Shown: piece by piece, positions 1 to 10,934 of the stretch
Position numbering within the stretch: the first letter of the stretch is position 1
Layout: each line of letters starts with the position of its first letter
Assembly: GCF_964204645.1 (NCBI RefSeq)
Contig: NC_134026.1
Location: 28,848,650-28,912,649 of the forward strand
Source: Tubulanus polymorphus
Lineage: Eukaryota > Nemertea > Palaeonemertea > Tubulaniformes > Tubulanidae
Direction of reading: 5' to 3'
DNA: 64,000 nt
Notes under the pieces: model-generated
The model's database searches: none
Seen by the model: the letters and a program-made list of their open reading frames with translations, nothing else
Told to the model about the DNA's origin: nothing
Made by a program: the position numbers and the translations under genes

Positions 1-479
1 ACAGATAGTCGCTCAGTTCTAAAAGTGAGATATATTGATATATTACAATATATACCGGTTGTAATCATGATTACAGGCAATCTATCAACTTAGTCCTGTG
101 ATATTGATATGTTGAGGCGCAACCAGTGGAAAATGTCTTATAGTCGTTACTACCTGAATGAACAGTTCTGCGCGGTTATGGCTGTCCCCAAAAGGTGTCC
201 AAGGTCTAGTGGAGGGGTTTGTGAAGTTTGGGGTAGTTTGGGTGTGTGGACATGCTTCTTCTTCCTGCTTAATTCCTGAAATAATTCACATTTCAAGATA
301 ATGCATGGAATAACAGATCAAGTGAATGAAAAAAAAAACATTATTTCGCATGACTTGATATCCGATGTCTTAAATTACACCTTTCCAATGTGGACGTGGG
401 GGAGGTGGGTCAAAATGTTAGCAATTTTGTGTGGACGTCTTTTATGGACAGCCCCTGACGTATTTCTTTTATTTTGTAG
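1..479 (+). other. Intron of the sulfotransferase gene holding a small inverted-repeat element
   Basis: This is non-coding sequence upstream of the acceptor TTTTGTAG that ends at 479. It carries a candidate 272-bp element at 181-452 (listed separately). No upstream exon of the sulfotransferase is recognisable, so the 5' part of that gene lies outside the window. Confidence 0.6.
181..452. mobile_element. Candidate MITE with GCTGTCC terminal inverted repeats
   Basis: The left end (181-200) and the reverse complement of the right end (433-452) match at 16 of 20 positions, and both begin GCTGTCC. The right-end block, including CAATTTTGTG..GGACG and GGACAGC, recurs at 60630-60661. No clear target-site duplication is seen. 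The inverted ends plus recurrence suggest a non-autonomous DNA transposon; the family is not identified. Confidence 0.4.
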
Positions 480-1234
480 GTACCACATTGACGCAAGAGA
501 TCACGTGGTTGATTCGAAACAATGCCGATACTGAAGCAGCGAGCAAGAGTTACAACTACGTCAGAGTACCCTATCTGGAAAACTGTTTTCCACCAGAAAG
601 TGATGGTATCCTTCTACTGGAACAGCTCACGCCTCCTAGACATCTTAAAACCCATTTACCGTGGCATCTGTGTCCTCAGAAGTCCATTATAGATGGCAAG
701 CATACGAAGGCCATTTATGTAATGAGAAATCCGAAGGATGCTCTGGTGTCTTATTACTATTTCTACTGTTCGTGCGCTTCATTCGGTCAGTTCCCAGGAA
801 CCTGGAGCGACTTTTTCGAGTTGTTCTTGATGGACAAATTGTGTTATGGGAACATTTTAGATCACTACGTTGGCTGGTGGGCGATGCGCGATAATCCGAA
901 TATTCTCCTGTTGAAATATGAAGATATCCTGAAAGACCATGCCGGGCAGATTCGGCATATCGGAAAATTTCTTGGGTATGATCTATCTGACGATACAGTA
1001 GAAACAATCAGAAATTTCACTACATTCAAGAAAATGAGCAAGAATCCGATGACGAACTACACCAGTATACCCGAAGATATAGATACAAGCATTGTACCAT
1101 TTATGAGAAAAGGCCAAGTCGGAGATTGGAAGAATCATTTTACAGTAGCGCAGAATGAACTGATGGATATGATCATTAATAAGAAATTAGCCGGGACAGG
1201 GCTCACTTTTGAGTACGATTCCACGAACAACTAA
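480..1234 (+). CDS. Cytosolic sulfotransferase, 3' exon (partial gene)
   Basis: Terminal exon of a SULT-family enzyme, which transfers sulfonate from PAPS to hydroxyl or amine groups of small molecules in the cytosol. The exon opens in phase 1 after a TTTTGTAG acceptor and completes a Gly codon followed by TTLTQEITW, the end of the family's PAPS-binding YPKSGTTW-type loop. The middle holds VMRNPKDALVSYYYF, the conserved 3'-phosphate binding segment (R, and S in the VSYY stretch). The C-terminus has RKGQVGDWKNHFT, the family's PAPS-contacting RKG..GDWKN motif. About 250 residues are present of a usual 290-300, so roughly the first 40-50 residues, including the start of the PAPS loop, lie upstream. 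The stop is TAA at 1232-1234. Substrate class cannot be told. The reading frame is intact. Confidence 0.9.
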
Positions 1235-1751
1235 TGCTTTATCAAAATGAATATCTTACTTTTTAGGTTTCGTGGTTACTTAAATGTATGTATCTGCATC
1301 GTGTATTGTATTAAGAGTTAATTTATACCATTTGATTTCGCGGCTTTAAGAATGTATGTGAAACTAATGTGCTTATGTATACCCAATATACAATATATAC
1401 TATATATACTTATGTACTCGACTGTTCAGTTTTTTCGGGACCCTGCATATATATTCCATATTGAGACATTACTTTTTTCTTCATATCTGAGACTTACAGC
1501 AATCGAATCGAATTTCAAAATCTTGACCGTGGAATTTCATGATTGCGTAACCTTTTATCGATACTCGTCTTGTCGGCTGTGATCGGAGAAACGCTCCCAT
1601 CTCCAAAATACATACAAATGACCTCTGAGGTCTGGCATGTTTCGCATGTCTGTCGACAGGTCCCGTCTTTAGCTCCGCCCCTTGATGGAAAACGCGCAGC
1701 GCATGGAGATACAAGATCCAGTATCAGAGCAGATCTTATCGGTCGCTAACG
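1235..1751. other. Spacer between sulfotransferase and nanos
   Basis: AT-rich sequence presumably holding the sulfotransferase 3'UTR and the nanos promoter and 5'UTR. No further gene or repeat is recognised. Confidence 0.4.
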
Positions 1752-2825
1752 ATGGAATTACCGACTCCAAATTGGGATGATTTTCACAAAAATGGAATAA
1801 CATCGGATCTTGATCGGATGGATTGGCTACTTGTAAAAAGGCGAATGCGAGCACATGAATGTCAACGAAGTGGCTGGCAAATATTGGATCCACTTTCGAC
1901 TTCACTGCCTTCAAAATCAAAGAAATATAAAACTTTATGGAGCGAAGGGGAGGAAGAGATTCATACACGTTGTTCTGATTCGGCGTCGCCACCACCAACC
2001 ATAAAAGGTCACGCAAAGAAAACGTGCCCCTTAAAAGTACCAGATGTAATTGCAGTCCAGAAAAAGAAGGTACATAAGATATAGCCAATGAAGGCCGACT
2101 ATTAAATTGCCGAGAGTGAAATGACAGTTATTTTCTCCCTCATTTCAGTTTAAGGGAAATTTCACGGGTTGCCGATTTTGCCGTAATAATGGTGAATTAG
2201 AGTCTGTGTGGAAGTCACATAATTTGAAGGATTGGAATGGCAATTGCACGTGTCCTATCTTGAGAAAATACGTCTGTCCTTTATGTAAATTAACAGGTTC
2301 GTTTGGAATTATGCACAAATCTGCGTAAGTTTGGCCCTTTTAATAATGGTAAATGAAGAAGCGTATATCTTCAACTGACCAGGGGCGGATCTAGGTAATT
2401 TGGAAGACTGGGATCCTGGAAGAACAAAGGAGGCATTTCTCCGATAAAGCAGCCAAGTCAAAGACTGCCAATGCGTTGACAGCGTGGTCCCGTCCTCAGA
2501 TATTTTCGAAGAAACATCCTGGCAACAATTTCTGAGAGGATGAATGTCAAACGTATAAGTTTTACCGATCTCTGTCTTGATGAAAAGGGAAAGTAAGGGT
2601 GTGGACCCCGAGACCACCCCTAAATCCTCATAACTGTTGACAAAATTCTTAACGTTCGAAAGATATATTGTATTTCAAGTACCAGTTAGTTCTATGTATA
2701 TATTTTGCTAATTTAATTTTCTAGGGGATGAGGCTCACACTACCTCGTACTGTAAGACAAAAAAGGTCGCGTCTCTGAAAGAAATATATCATTCCAAATT
2801 TAACAGCGCTGGCAAGAAAGGATAG
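1752..2825 (+). CDS. nanos: Nanos, zinc-finger RNA-binding translational repressor
   Basis: Three exons (1752-2069, 2149-2296, 2725-2825) join in frame to give 188 residues. The C-terminal half is a perfect nanos double zinc knuckle: C-x2-C-x12-H-x10-C, seven residues, then C-x2-C-x7-H-x4-C, with the hallmark CRFCRNNGE start and HTTSYC end. Nanos acts with Pumilio and the CCR4-NOT deadenylase to silence mRNAs in germline and multipotent cells. The N-terminal 106 residues (exon 1) are poorly conserved, basic and Ser/Pro-rich, as is usual. Intron 2 falls inside the second zinc knuckle, between ligands C and H. It also carries a transposon-like insertion at 2380-2629. The start ATG at 1752 is the first in its frame within the exon; an upstream 5' exon cannot be excluded. 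Confidence 0.92.
2380..2629. mobile_element. CAGGGGCGG-type transposon remnant in nanos intron 2
   Basis: It begins with CAGGGGCGGATCTAGG, identical to both ends of the element at 30628-30891. It ends near a degraded inverted copy (CCACCCCTAAATCC, preceded by GTGGACCCCG). These ends are typical of hAT-like non-autonomous elements. It lies wholly within the intron. Confidence 0.45.
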
Positions 2826-3239
2826 GCGAGCAGTGCGTTACACATCTGGAAAGTTTAGATCACGTTTTAGAATTGACGGCAGCCGATCCTTATGATTATC
2901 AGCTATGGAAAATTAATTTCGATTTTTCATAAAGAATAAGCTACATTTTGATTTAAAGACCTCATATTTTATATAACGTATCTTTAATATAACATATAAA
3001 TATATATATACATGTCCCACAAAACTGGGTCAATCTAATCTGTTGAATGTTAATACTTTGCGCGCGGTGTGTGTGATGTTGTGTGTGCTGGTCTGTCATC
3101 ACTGCACCTGTGCATCTGCCGATTAACGGCACATTACATGCCCTATTAAGAAACATCTCAGGGTATGGAATAAGCATGAACGTTCTATACTATATTTGAT
3201 ATTTTATAAAAATGTTTTACATTCCCTACTTTTATTTAG
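2826..3239. other. Nanos 3' flank
   Basis: Likely the nanos 3'UTR. It is AT-rich with a short GT/TG-rich stretch near 3060-3095. Nanos 3'UTRs usually carry translational-control elements, but I recognise none by eye. Confidence 0.35.
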
Positions 3240-3466
3240 CTAATAAAGATTTATGTACATGCAAAAGGTATTTCTGAAGTTCAGCAGATTTATGACCAGT
3301 TGAAAGCGGACGAGGATGTTATTCGAGTTCGAAATGTTCCGGTCAATGGTAAGAGGGTGATGAATATTCTATTCAGACTTTTTTCTAGAATCTTCGACGT
3401 GTGTTGGATTTAGGCATCGCATGGGTGAGACACAAAATAACGACAGTAAGACATTCTGCATTGTAA
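3240..3466 (+). CDS. Unassigned candidate exon pair (possible 3' end of an unknown gene)
   Basis: The stretch 3240-3348 is open for 36 codons. It is preceded by a pyrimidine-rich TTTATTTAG acceptor and followed by a G/GTAAGA donor. It encodes a soluble-looking segment containing GISEVQQIYDQLKADEDVIR. The phase-compatible stretch 3414-3466 follows a GATTTAG acceptor and would add about 17 residues before TAA. The product is not recognised. No matching upstream exon was found between 2826 and 3239, and it does not join nanos in frame. It could be the end of a gene whose other exons I missed, a fossil exon, or chance. Confidence 0.3.
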
Positions 3467-3469
3467 TAA

Positions 3470-3475
3470 TTTATT
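3470..3475 (-). terminator. Candidate polyadenylation signal of CFAP144
   Basis: AATAAA on the minus strand, about 200 bases beyond the CFAP144 stop codon. Confidence 0.5.
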
Positions 3476-3677
3476 CAATCGACACTACACGCGACAGTTA
3501 TACACATAATATACATGAAAATTAAAAGTGAATCAATAATTGAAATGGACAGATAGGAAACGAACTCGGTGAATGTAAAAACATGTTGTGATCCACTCTC
3601 GCCTATTTGGACCGATTCACTGAGCAAAATAAAACTTCTCCATATCATATATCACAGATAGAAAAGAATATCCGAAA

Positions 3678-4988
3678 CTAGTTCAAGTTTTCGGTTTGTT
3701 CCTTGTATTTCCAAGCTTCGCTCATAAACTTGGTTATTTGTGTATTATGTCTATGAAAATATAAACGCCGATCGGATCTGTCGACTGGCAGCTGAAAAAA
3801 GAGACATTAAATTTCACTACGAGGATCTAACAATGATTGAGAAAATTGATGAATTAACGAATGAAACTCACCAGAGGAGTTGAGATCCAACCACAAACCT
3901 GAGCTTCAGTCTGGGGCATCGTAAACTTCTTAACAGGTTCTTGACGCGCTCTTCGAATGACTTTTAAAAAGTGATCTACAAATACAGCGGAGCAAGGAAG
4001 TGGATGACAGAGCATGTTCGTGTGCTATCGGGGAATAGCCATAACCTTGAATGTTGAATTTCATGAAATAACAATTAATTGAATGCTTACCATCTTCTTC
4101 TCCTTCTTCTGAATCATGCTTTGAATTTGGTTTGCCAGTTATGGTGTGCACTGAAAATATCAAATTTAAATTTATAAGTGTGTGCAATGATGGCGTGTTA
4201 TATTCTGCCAGGGCCTGCCAACTCGATAATCTCCGGGATCAATTTCACGAAGAAGTGTAATTTAAGAGTCCATTTCATTTCTTTATTGATTTAGTTTTAA
4301 GGCCTCAATCGATCTAAGAATTAATCCTTTTTGCGAAGCTGGATACAAAGCAAAAAAGGATTAGCCTAACTAAAAATTGGGTTTGGAACATTTTGGTCAC
4401 AAAGTCAGAGGGTCTCGTCCCTCAGGCTCAGAGGTAGCTCCTGTAAAAACGATATGTTAATCCTGTGTCGTTATCTTTAGAAACAGGATTAACATAAAAT
4501 CATTTTTACATCCTAAATCCTACTAGGCTACACACAACTCAGACTGGCTGATTATATTAATTAGCGGGGTTTCATTTAGCCGGCGATACATCCCTTTTTG
4601 GTACGAGCCTGGGCTCTGCCCTCTATCAAGGCTAACTTGTGACATGTGTCCATGCCATGTGGGTCACTCACAGCATCATCATCATCATTTGACGGATCTT
4701 TAGAAGGCTTTTCAGCCTATTTTTATCCGTTTCGGTGTCTCACTTTGCCGTAAGACTAAAAAAATACACACGGACGGACAGTTTCAGTAACCCAGCCTTC
4801 GCGTTTGGAATAAGATAAGTCATACTACACGAAAGAAACATCATAATTCTATATTACTTACTTTTTCCGAAAGGATTGATACTGTAGTTTGTGTAGATCT
4901 TCTGATGTTTAGTCTCTTTATCAATCGTTTCACAAAGAATAGCATTTTGATGAACAAAATTCAGCGGATCTTTCTCCTTGGCCGCCAT
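3678..4988 (-). CDS. CFAP144: CFAP144 (FAM183A), ciliary microtubule-associated protein
   Basis: Four exons on the minus strand (4988-4862, 4150-4091, 3975-3872, 3791-3678) join with matching phases to 134 residues, the same length as I recall for human FAM183A. Diagnostic stretches are QKIYTNYSINPFGK, HTITGKPNSKHD and TQTEAQ-like PQTEAQVCGW followed by a C-terminal HRHNTQITKF block. The family is found in motile-cilium animals; family members are described as microtubule inner proteins of the axonemal doublet. The start lies in CAACATGGCGGC. Its promoter faces FZR1 about 200-300 bases away, a divergent pair. No domain is truncated. Confidence 0.9.
4443..4509. repeat. Imperfect inverted repeat (hairpin) in CFAP144 intron 1
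   Basis: The left arm GTAAAAACGATATGTTAATCC is followed, after a roughly 18-base loop, by an arm whose reverse complement reads GTAAAAATGATTTTATGTTA and onward to ATCCTGT. Arms are about 24-27 bases with a small internal bulge. It may be a solo palindromic mobile remnant. Confidence 0.5.
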
Positions 4989-5318
4989 GTTGTTTATTGT
5001 TTCCTTGTTGCTAGGGCCGATACCTAAAATTAAACAAAATAATTCAATCGTCAGCCTATAATTAATGTTCAGCATTCATATTATCTACCAAAAATGAAAT
5101 ATTTCATTTCAGACATTCCAATGAAAAGCTAAATGTTTGAAATAATAAGTAAGAAAATACGTTAAACAATTCCCAGGATTCCCTGTGACGCCATCTTGGA
5201 TTTAAACTATTGTCTCGTTCAGTTTCTGTTGTTGTTTGTGTTCGCGTAAATCACTTTATAAAGCTGCTTGGCGATATCGTTTGCGGCTCAAAATATCTCG
5301 TGCATTTGGAACTAATAA
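4977..5318. promoter_or_regulatory. Divergent CFAP144/FZR1 promoter with YY1-type motifs
   Basis: The CFAP144 start codon sits in CAACATGGCGGC (minus strand, 4981-4992), which fits the TISU/YY1 translation-initiator consensus SAASATGGCGGC. A second YY1-type core, GCCATCTTGG, lies at 5190-5199 near the likely FZR1 start site. A FZR1 5' non-coding exon probably ends at 5318 before GTAAGT. The next exon's acceptor is TTTTCCAG just before the coding start. Confidence 0.5.
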
Positions 5319-6318
5319 GTAAGTTTATTTTGATATCTGATTTATTTAGACTCGTTGCAGGTGGAGTAAAATATAAGGGGCTTTTTTGTGTTTGTTCGAC
5401 GGACGGACGGACTCCGATCCGATGAGTGTCAGTCAGCAGTTGGTTTGTTTTTTGTTGGGATGATGTTTTGGGCTGGTTGGTTCGTTGGGACCCTGATGCT
5501 TACGCTTCTTGAGATTGGGGATTTGCTACCCTATTTCAGTTTATAACTAATTGAATATTTGGTTCACTAAAAACATCTTGCCCAACAGAGAGATTACAAG
5601 TCAGAGGAGAGACCCTGGCTTGGCGGTTGGGGGGTCTCGAGATTTGCTATCTTCTTCTTTGTTGTTGCTTTGAGTTGTTTTCTTGAATTAAGATTTCAGT
5701 GCAGACTTACCTTTCTGACTTATTTCTTCTATTCCGTTCACTGAATTCCTAGATGTAGTAATTGTTCGCACAAAATGTGTGTTATTTTCAGCCAGACAAA
5801 GGCAAAGCTAAAACGATATCGTTCAACTGCTGTGAGTGAAATCTGTCGACAGGCAGTGAAATTTTTGATGAACTCGGTGGCAGGAGTTACAGTTGATCGA
5901 TGATATTGTAATCGGGTACCCAGACACGAACCCCGTTCACGCTTGCCCTGATTACAGGATCTTGTAACTAACCTGTCTGTAGGATAATAAGCCACCTACT
6001 CTCCTTTCAGTATGTCAGGCAACGCTGACTACGATCAGCTTAACCTGTCCTAATCAGTTTAAACTGAATTGAATCTAATAGGACTAGATTAGTAAAAGAT
6101 TTGGATCATTAGTAAGAAGGATATAAATATAGCAGCACTGCGCATTGTAAATCAGTTGATCTGCAGCTTAGAGAGAGGTCGGTAGTTAGTGTATCAGTTA
6201 TAACCTTTCTTAGGAGAGTGCATGTGACTAAGTGCTAGCCTACTGTTCATCCTACAATTGTTTAATGTTAATTTTTATTTTTTCCAGGTTTAAAACTTTC
6301 AAAATATCGAAACTGAAA
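5319..6318 (+). other. FZR1 5' intron and UTR
   Basis: Intron between the predicted non-coding first exon and the coding exon. The acceptor TTTTTTCCAG lies at about 6280-6289. No other gene is seen. Confidence 0.4.
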
Positions 6319-9300
6319 ATGGATCCAGAATATGAACGACGACTTCTCAGACAACAGAACGGTCAATCGCCCTTCAGTTCCGTAAGTATTATTGGATAGT
6401 CTATCTATTGATAGAAGACATTCATACAGCTTCAATGCTGTGATTCTAGAGCGGCTGCATTCATTCTTCAGTGTCACATTGTCAATGCTGAAGTTTGTTT
6501 GGTTCTTCTCAAAAACATTTCAAATCAATTTTGGAGCTATCTGATTATAGCAATTGATCGATAGGTAATTGCCATTGAAGATAGCTGCATACAGTACTGA
6601 GTAGGGACTGAGGTTGTTGTCCCTCAAAAGCCCTTTGTCGGGGACAATGACGAGATTTTGGTTTTAGATCAATAAAAATCGCAGTTAAGACAATTTGAAA
6701 TTGATAACATTGGTTAATATCTGAATTATTGTTACAGCCCATGCAAGTTAGTCCTGCTTCATCACCCGGTAAAGACAAATATGGCGACAGATTCATTCCA
6801 AGTCGAGCCGGTGCAAACTGGAAAATACATTTCAATATGCCACAGGTTTGTACCTCATTCTAATTATGTTGTACGGATAAATGATTTTTTTATAACTGAT
6901 TAGATAAGTTAGAATTCGTTTGTGTTATTTAACTGCAGGATAATGTAAATTCGCTGTCACCAACAATGACACGAAAAGCTAAGGATATCAATACGGATTC
7001 AAACAAAGATGGTTTAGCTTATAATTGTTTGTTAAAGAATGAATTACTTGGAGCTGGGATTGAAGATCTAAAGGTATTTGTCAATGACCTATGACATATT
7101 GAAATGATGTCTATTTGCTGCGGTATTTTGAATTTTATTGTTTCTGTTTGTAAAGGATCAACAGCCCGATGATAGAAGAATACTCGTGCCAAAAGAAAGT
7201 AAAAATATGTTCACCGTAAGTAAATAATTGTGGTTTTTATGTTTTAAACAATGAGATGTATAACGCGGACACATGTTAAATGTTTTAATACTATTTTTCA
7301 GTATCGTGTGCCAAGACGAAGTCCGGATGCCGCAGATTCCTCGCCATATTCATTGTCTCCAGTTGGAAGTAAAAGTCAAAAACTTCTCCGTTCGCCGCGT
7401 AAGGTAAATAATAGTTAGATTGATTTTTGAACAACTGCTGAAAATGATTTTTTGAAATGTTTTCTTTACGTTTATTTGATTAATGCGTTTATTCTCATCC
7501 AGGCTGTCCGAAAAATCTCAAAGATTCCATTTAAAGTGCTAGATGCTCCCGAGTTACAAGATGATTTCTATTTGAATCTTGTTGATTGGTCGTCCACGAA
7601 TGTGCTCAGTGTTGGTTTAGGAACGTGTGTTTATTTATGGAGTGCTTGTACTAGTCAGGTAGGCATTTATCCCTAGTTTTTATGCCGTTCACCAATGATT
7701 ATGTCAGGCGTTCCAGTTATTGCTATTTCGATGTTTTATTTCAGGTTACGCGATTGTGTGATCTATCAGTAGATGGAGATTCTGTAACATCTGTATCCTG
7801 GTCTGAAAGGGTATGTCTCCCGTTTTACATCGTTTTTCTCGCGACAAAACTTCGTGATTTCAAAGTTCTTCATCTTTTTATCACGGTATTCTTTATTGTA
7901 ATTCAGGGTAATTTAGTCGCAGTTGGAACTCACAAAGGTGATGTTCAGATCTGGGACGTTGCTGCCTCAAAACGTATTTCACTTCTGGAAGGACATTCTG
8001 CTCGAGTTGGTAAGTTAAATGATAATGATATCAATCGATATTTATTAAGAACAAGAATCCTATGAAATACAGTTTTAATGCACTCATTCTTGTCGGTATT
8101 GTTAATTACCCCTTGCCGGTATCACTGATTCAGTCATATATCCCTGGGGAGATGTAATGCCAGAGCTCCTGATTAGTCTAGGTTAGGTACCCTTTCGGTC
8201 CTGGGTCGAGGAGAGAGGCAATGAGGATATTAAAGCGTCTTGTCCGTCGGGACAGTATATGAAAAAGGTTTGAGTCTACAGCCTGGCATCCTAGAATTGA
8301 ACGCTCCAACCACCCACACCACTCCATAATGAACAACCAGCAGAGATAGGATATAAAGTCAAATGAACAATTTGTTTTGACATAAAATATCTGGACTGAG
8401 TTTCATAGATGTGAGACTAGATAATCCCAGGGAACATTTTGAGATTTGTCATTTATCACCATTACCGGTAATAATTTAGTGGTTGTCACTGAGGATTTCC
8501 TTCTAGGGGTAACTTTCTTAGAGATACCCGGTCTATGAATCTGCACCCTGGATATTGATTATCCTGTAGTAAAACATGGGTATGTGTTTATTTATTTGTA
8601 GGTGCACTGGCGTGGAATGCCGATATTTTATCGTCGGGAAGCCGAGATCGGTTGATATTACAAAGAGATATACGATCGCCATCTATAGTTCCCGAACGTA
8701 AACTCACCGGACATCGGCAGGAAGTGTGCGGATTAAAATGGTCGCCGGACCATCAGCATTTAGCTTCGGGTGGAAACGATAATAAACTATTCGTGTGGAA
8801 CATGACGAGTTTGAGTCCCGTTCAAACTTACACGGAACATTTAGCGGCGGTTAAAGCTATAGCGTGGTCTCCTCATCAACACGGACTGTTAGCTAGCGGT
8901 GGAGGTACAGCTGATAGGTGTATTCGATTCTGGAATACATTAACGGGGCAACCTCTACAATGCGTCGATACCGGGTCTCAAGTATGTAATCTAGCGTGGT
9001 CCAAACATGCTAATGAATTGGTAAGTGTATCTTCATAAATAAGTTCTGGGGGTTTTTATGCAAAATTTTAAAATTTTAATATCTTTCCATTGTGTACAAA
9101 GCAGGGTCAGGGATTTCAGGTTTATCAATCCCTGCAAGGAAGATCAGGGCTAAGAAACATCCCCCACTTATATATCTTATGATTTAACCGATGAATTTTT
9201 GGTCAAGGGTCAGGGAATTATAGGATCCCTGGCAGGTCCGTCCGTAAGAACCCTGACGTAGGCAGAAGTGGTCAATTTCCCCCCAACCCCCCCCCCCCCC

Positions 9301-9997
9301 CCCGTCGCTCATGGATGCGTACAACTTTTATGAATGGGGTCGAAATTGAGTTGTTACTTACTCGCAAAATTAAAGGTCATTTTGTATGAGTTATTGTTTA
9401 CTGTTTCAGGTTAGTACTCACGGATATTCACAGAATCAGATCCTAGTGTGGAAATATCCATCGTTAGTGCAAATAGCTAAACTTACTGGACATTCCTATC
9501 GAGTGCTTTATTTGGTGAGTACCGATATATCTCAAATCGAATCACTTGTATTAGTGCGTTGTGGGAATATGATGTGAACGATGTGTGTGTGTGGTTATTT
9601 ACAGGCAATGTCACCAGATGGCGAAGCAATCGTTACCGGTGCTGGTGATGAGACACTGCGGTTTTGGAATGTCTTCAGCAAAACTAGATCTACCAAGGTA
9701 AAATCAGAATTCCGTTTGAATTTCCTATGTTTTCTCAGTTTAGAAAAATAATGAACGATCCCACAATTGATGATATCTTAAGTTTATTATTCTAGCAGTT
9801 TTGAGATGAAATTTGAATTTTATCGCGTGTCAGAGAAACAGTAGTAAAGTGGTGTAAGATAGATCTCGTTAATCGCTGGATCGTTCATCAGATTCCAAAT
9901 AGAGAGAAACTATTGAATTTATATCGATGTGTATTGTATTTATATCTCATTTCAGGAATCGAAGTCTGTATTGAATCTGTTCACTAGAATCCGATGA
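6319..9997 (+). CDS. FZR1: FZR1/Cdh1, anaphase-promoting complex activator
   Basis: Twelve coding exons (6319-6381, 6738-6845, 6939-7073, 7156-7215, 7302-7403, 7503-7658, 7745-7810, 7907-8009, 8602-9020, 9410-9514, 9605-9697, 9956-9997) join to 483 residues, close to the vertebrate 493-496. The protein recruits substrates with D-box or KEN motifs to APC/C in late mitosis and G1. Visible features are the C-box DRFIPSR (residues 38-44), a linker ending in [21 protein letters not shown], a seven-bladed WD40 propeller from about residue 180, and the C-terminal Ile-Arg tail (LFTRIR). Every intron is GT-AG and phases agree. Intron 10 contains a poly-C tract and a repeat-like stretch. The long 3'UTR ends near 10.93 kb. 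Confidence 0.96.
9284..9304. repeat. Poly-C tract
   Basis: Near-continuous run of C within a FZR1 intron. Similar C runs at 30661-30673, 30847-30865 and 42868-42882 are associated with repeats; copy length is error-prone in sequencing. Confidence 0.8.
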
Positions 9998-10911
9998 TTG
10001 CTGTGTTAAACAGAAGTTGGTGCATGATTGATTGAATGAATGTGAAGAAAGCTGCAGAATAGCAGAATATACTCATTACCCTCATAATATTATAATATAT
10101 ATATATATATAGATATATAATAATTATTATTATTATGTCTTTTTATTTATTTATATTTTCAACATTCAGAGTTGAGTTTTGATACGTTTTTGGTAACGAC
10201 TGTTTCTATATACGTATAACATGACGATATGTTTTAATTTCGAGGCCTTCTCTAGTCGAATTGCTGAATGATCTTCAGGGCCATTCTCATTAATTTTAGC
10301 ATCTGTTGTTAAGAATTATACTAAATTATGGAATTAAAATTTATCATTTCGTATGATATCACAAGTTTATGAAATTGTTGATGCATCTCTGGGCATTCAG
10401 TATGCTATCTATATGCATGTCATGTCAAGTTTGTTGTTTGCTTCGCCTTCAAGAAAAATTATGAGTTAGATAAATCAGTTATTTGATTATGAAATGTAAT
10501 TAACCCTTTAATTCTTCAGAATTTTAATCAAAAGATTAAAGATTTTGATATGGAGATCATTGGGTTTCCAAGTGTAATTACTCTCAGCTAAGAGCAGGCA
10601 ATGAGTATTAATTATTAGACTCATAATTTGATATTTGTTTCAGTTTCTGCTGCTTTTAATGTTGTGTGTGTAAACTAGTCTCAGCAAAGATGATAAAATA
10701 GTAATATAAGTACAAATGTATGAAAATGGTTTTTATTTAGAAGAGTATCTTGAAATACATCACTTGTGATAGTTTTCATAAGTGTAAATAGATTGTAGTA
10801 ACACTCCGTGTACAGTAATCTATTATTATTATAACGTGTATTTCAAATTTTTATTTATTCATTTTGTCTGGAAAAATAAGGCTTAATTTTTCCTATTGTA
10901 TCATGATTGTA

Positions 10912-10934
10912 AATAAAAAAAACGAGTAAATAAA
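10912..10934 (+). terminator. FZR1 polyadenylation signals
   Basis: Two AATAAA hexamers (10912-10917 and 10929-10934) lie about 920 bases after the FZR1 stop codon in AT-rich sequence. Confidence 0.6.
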
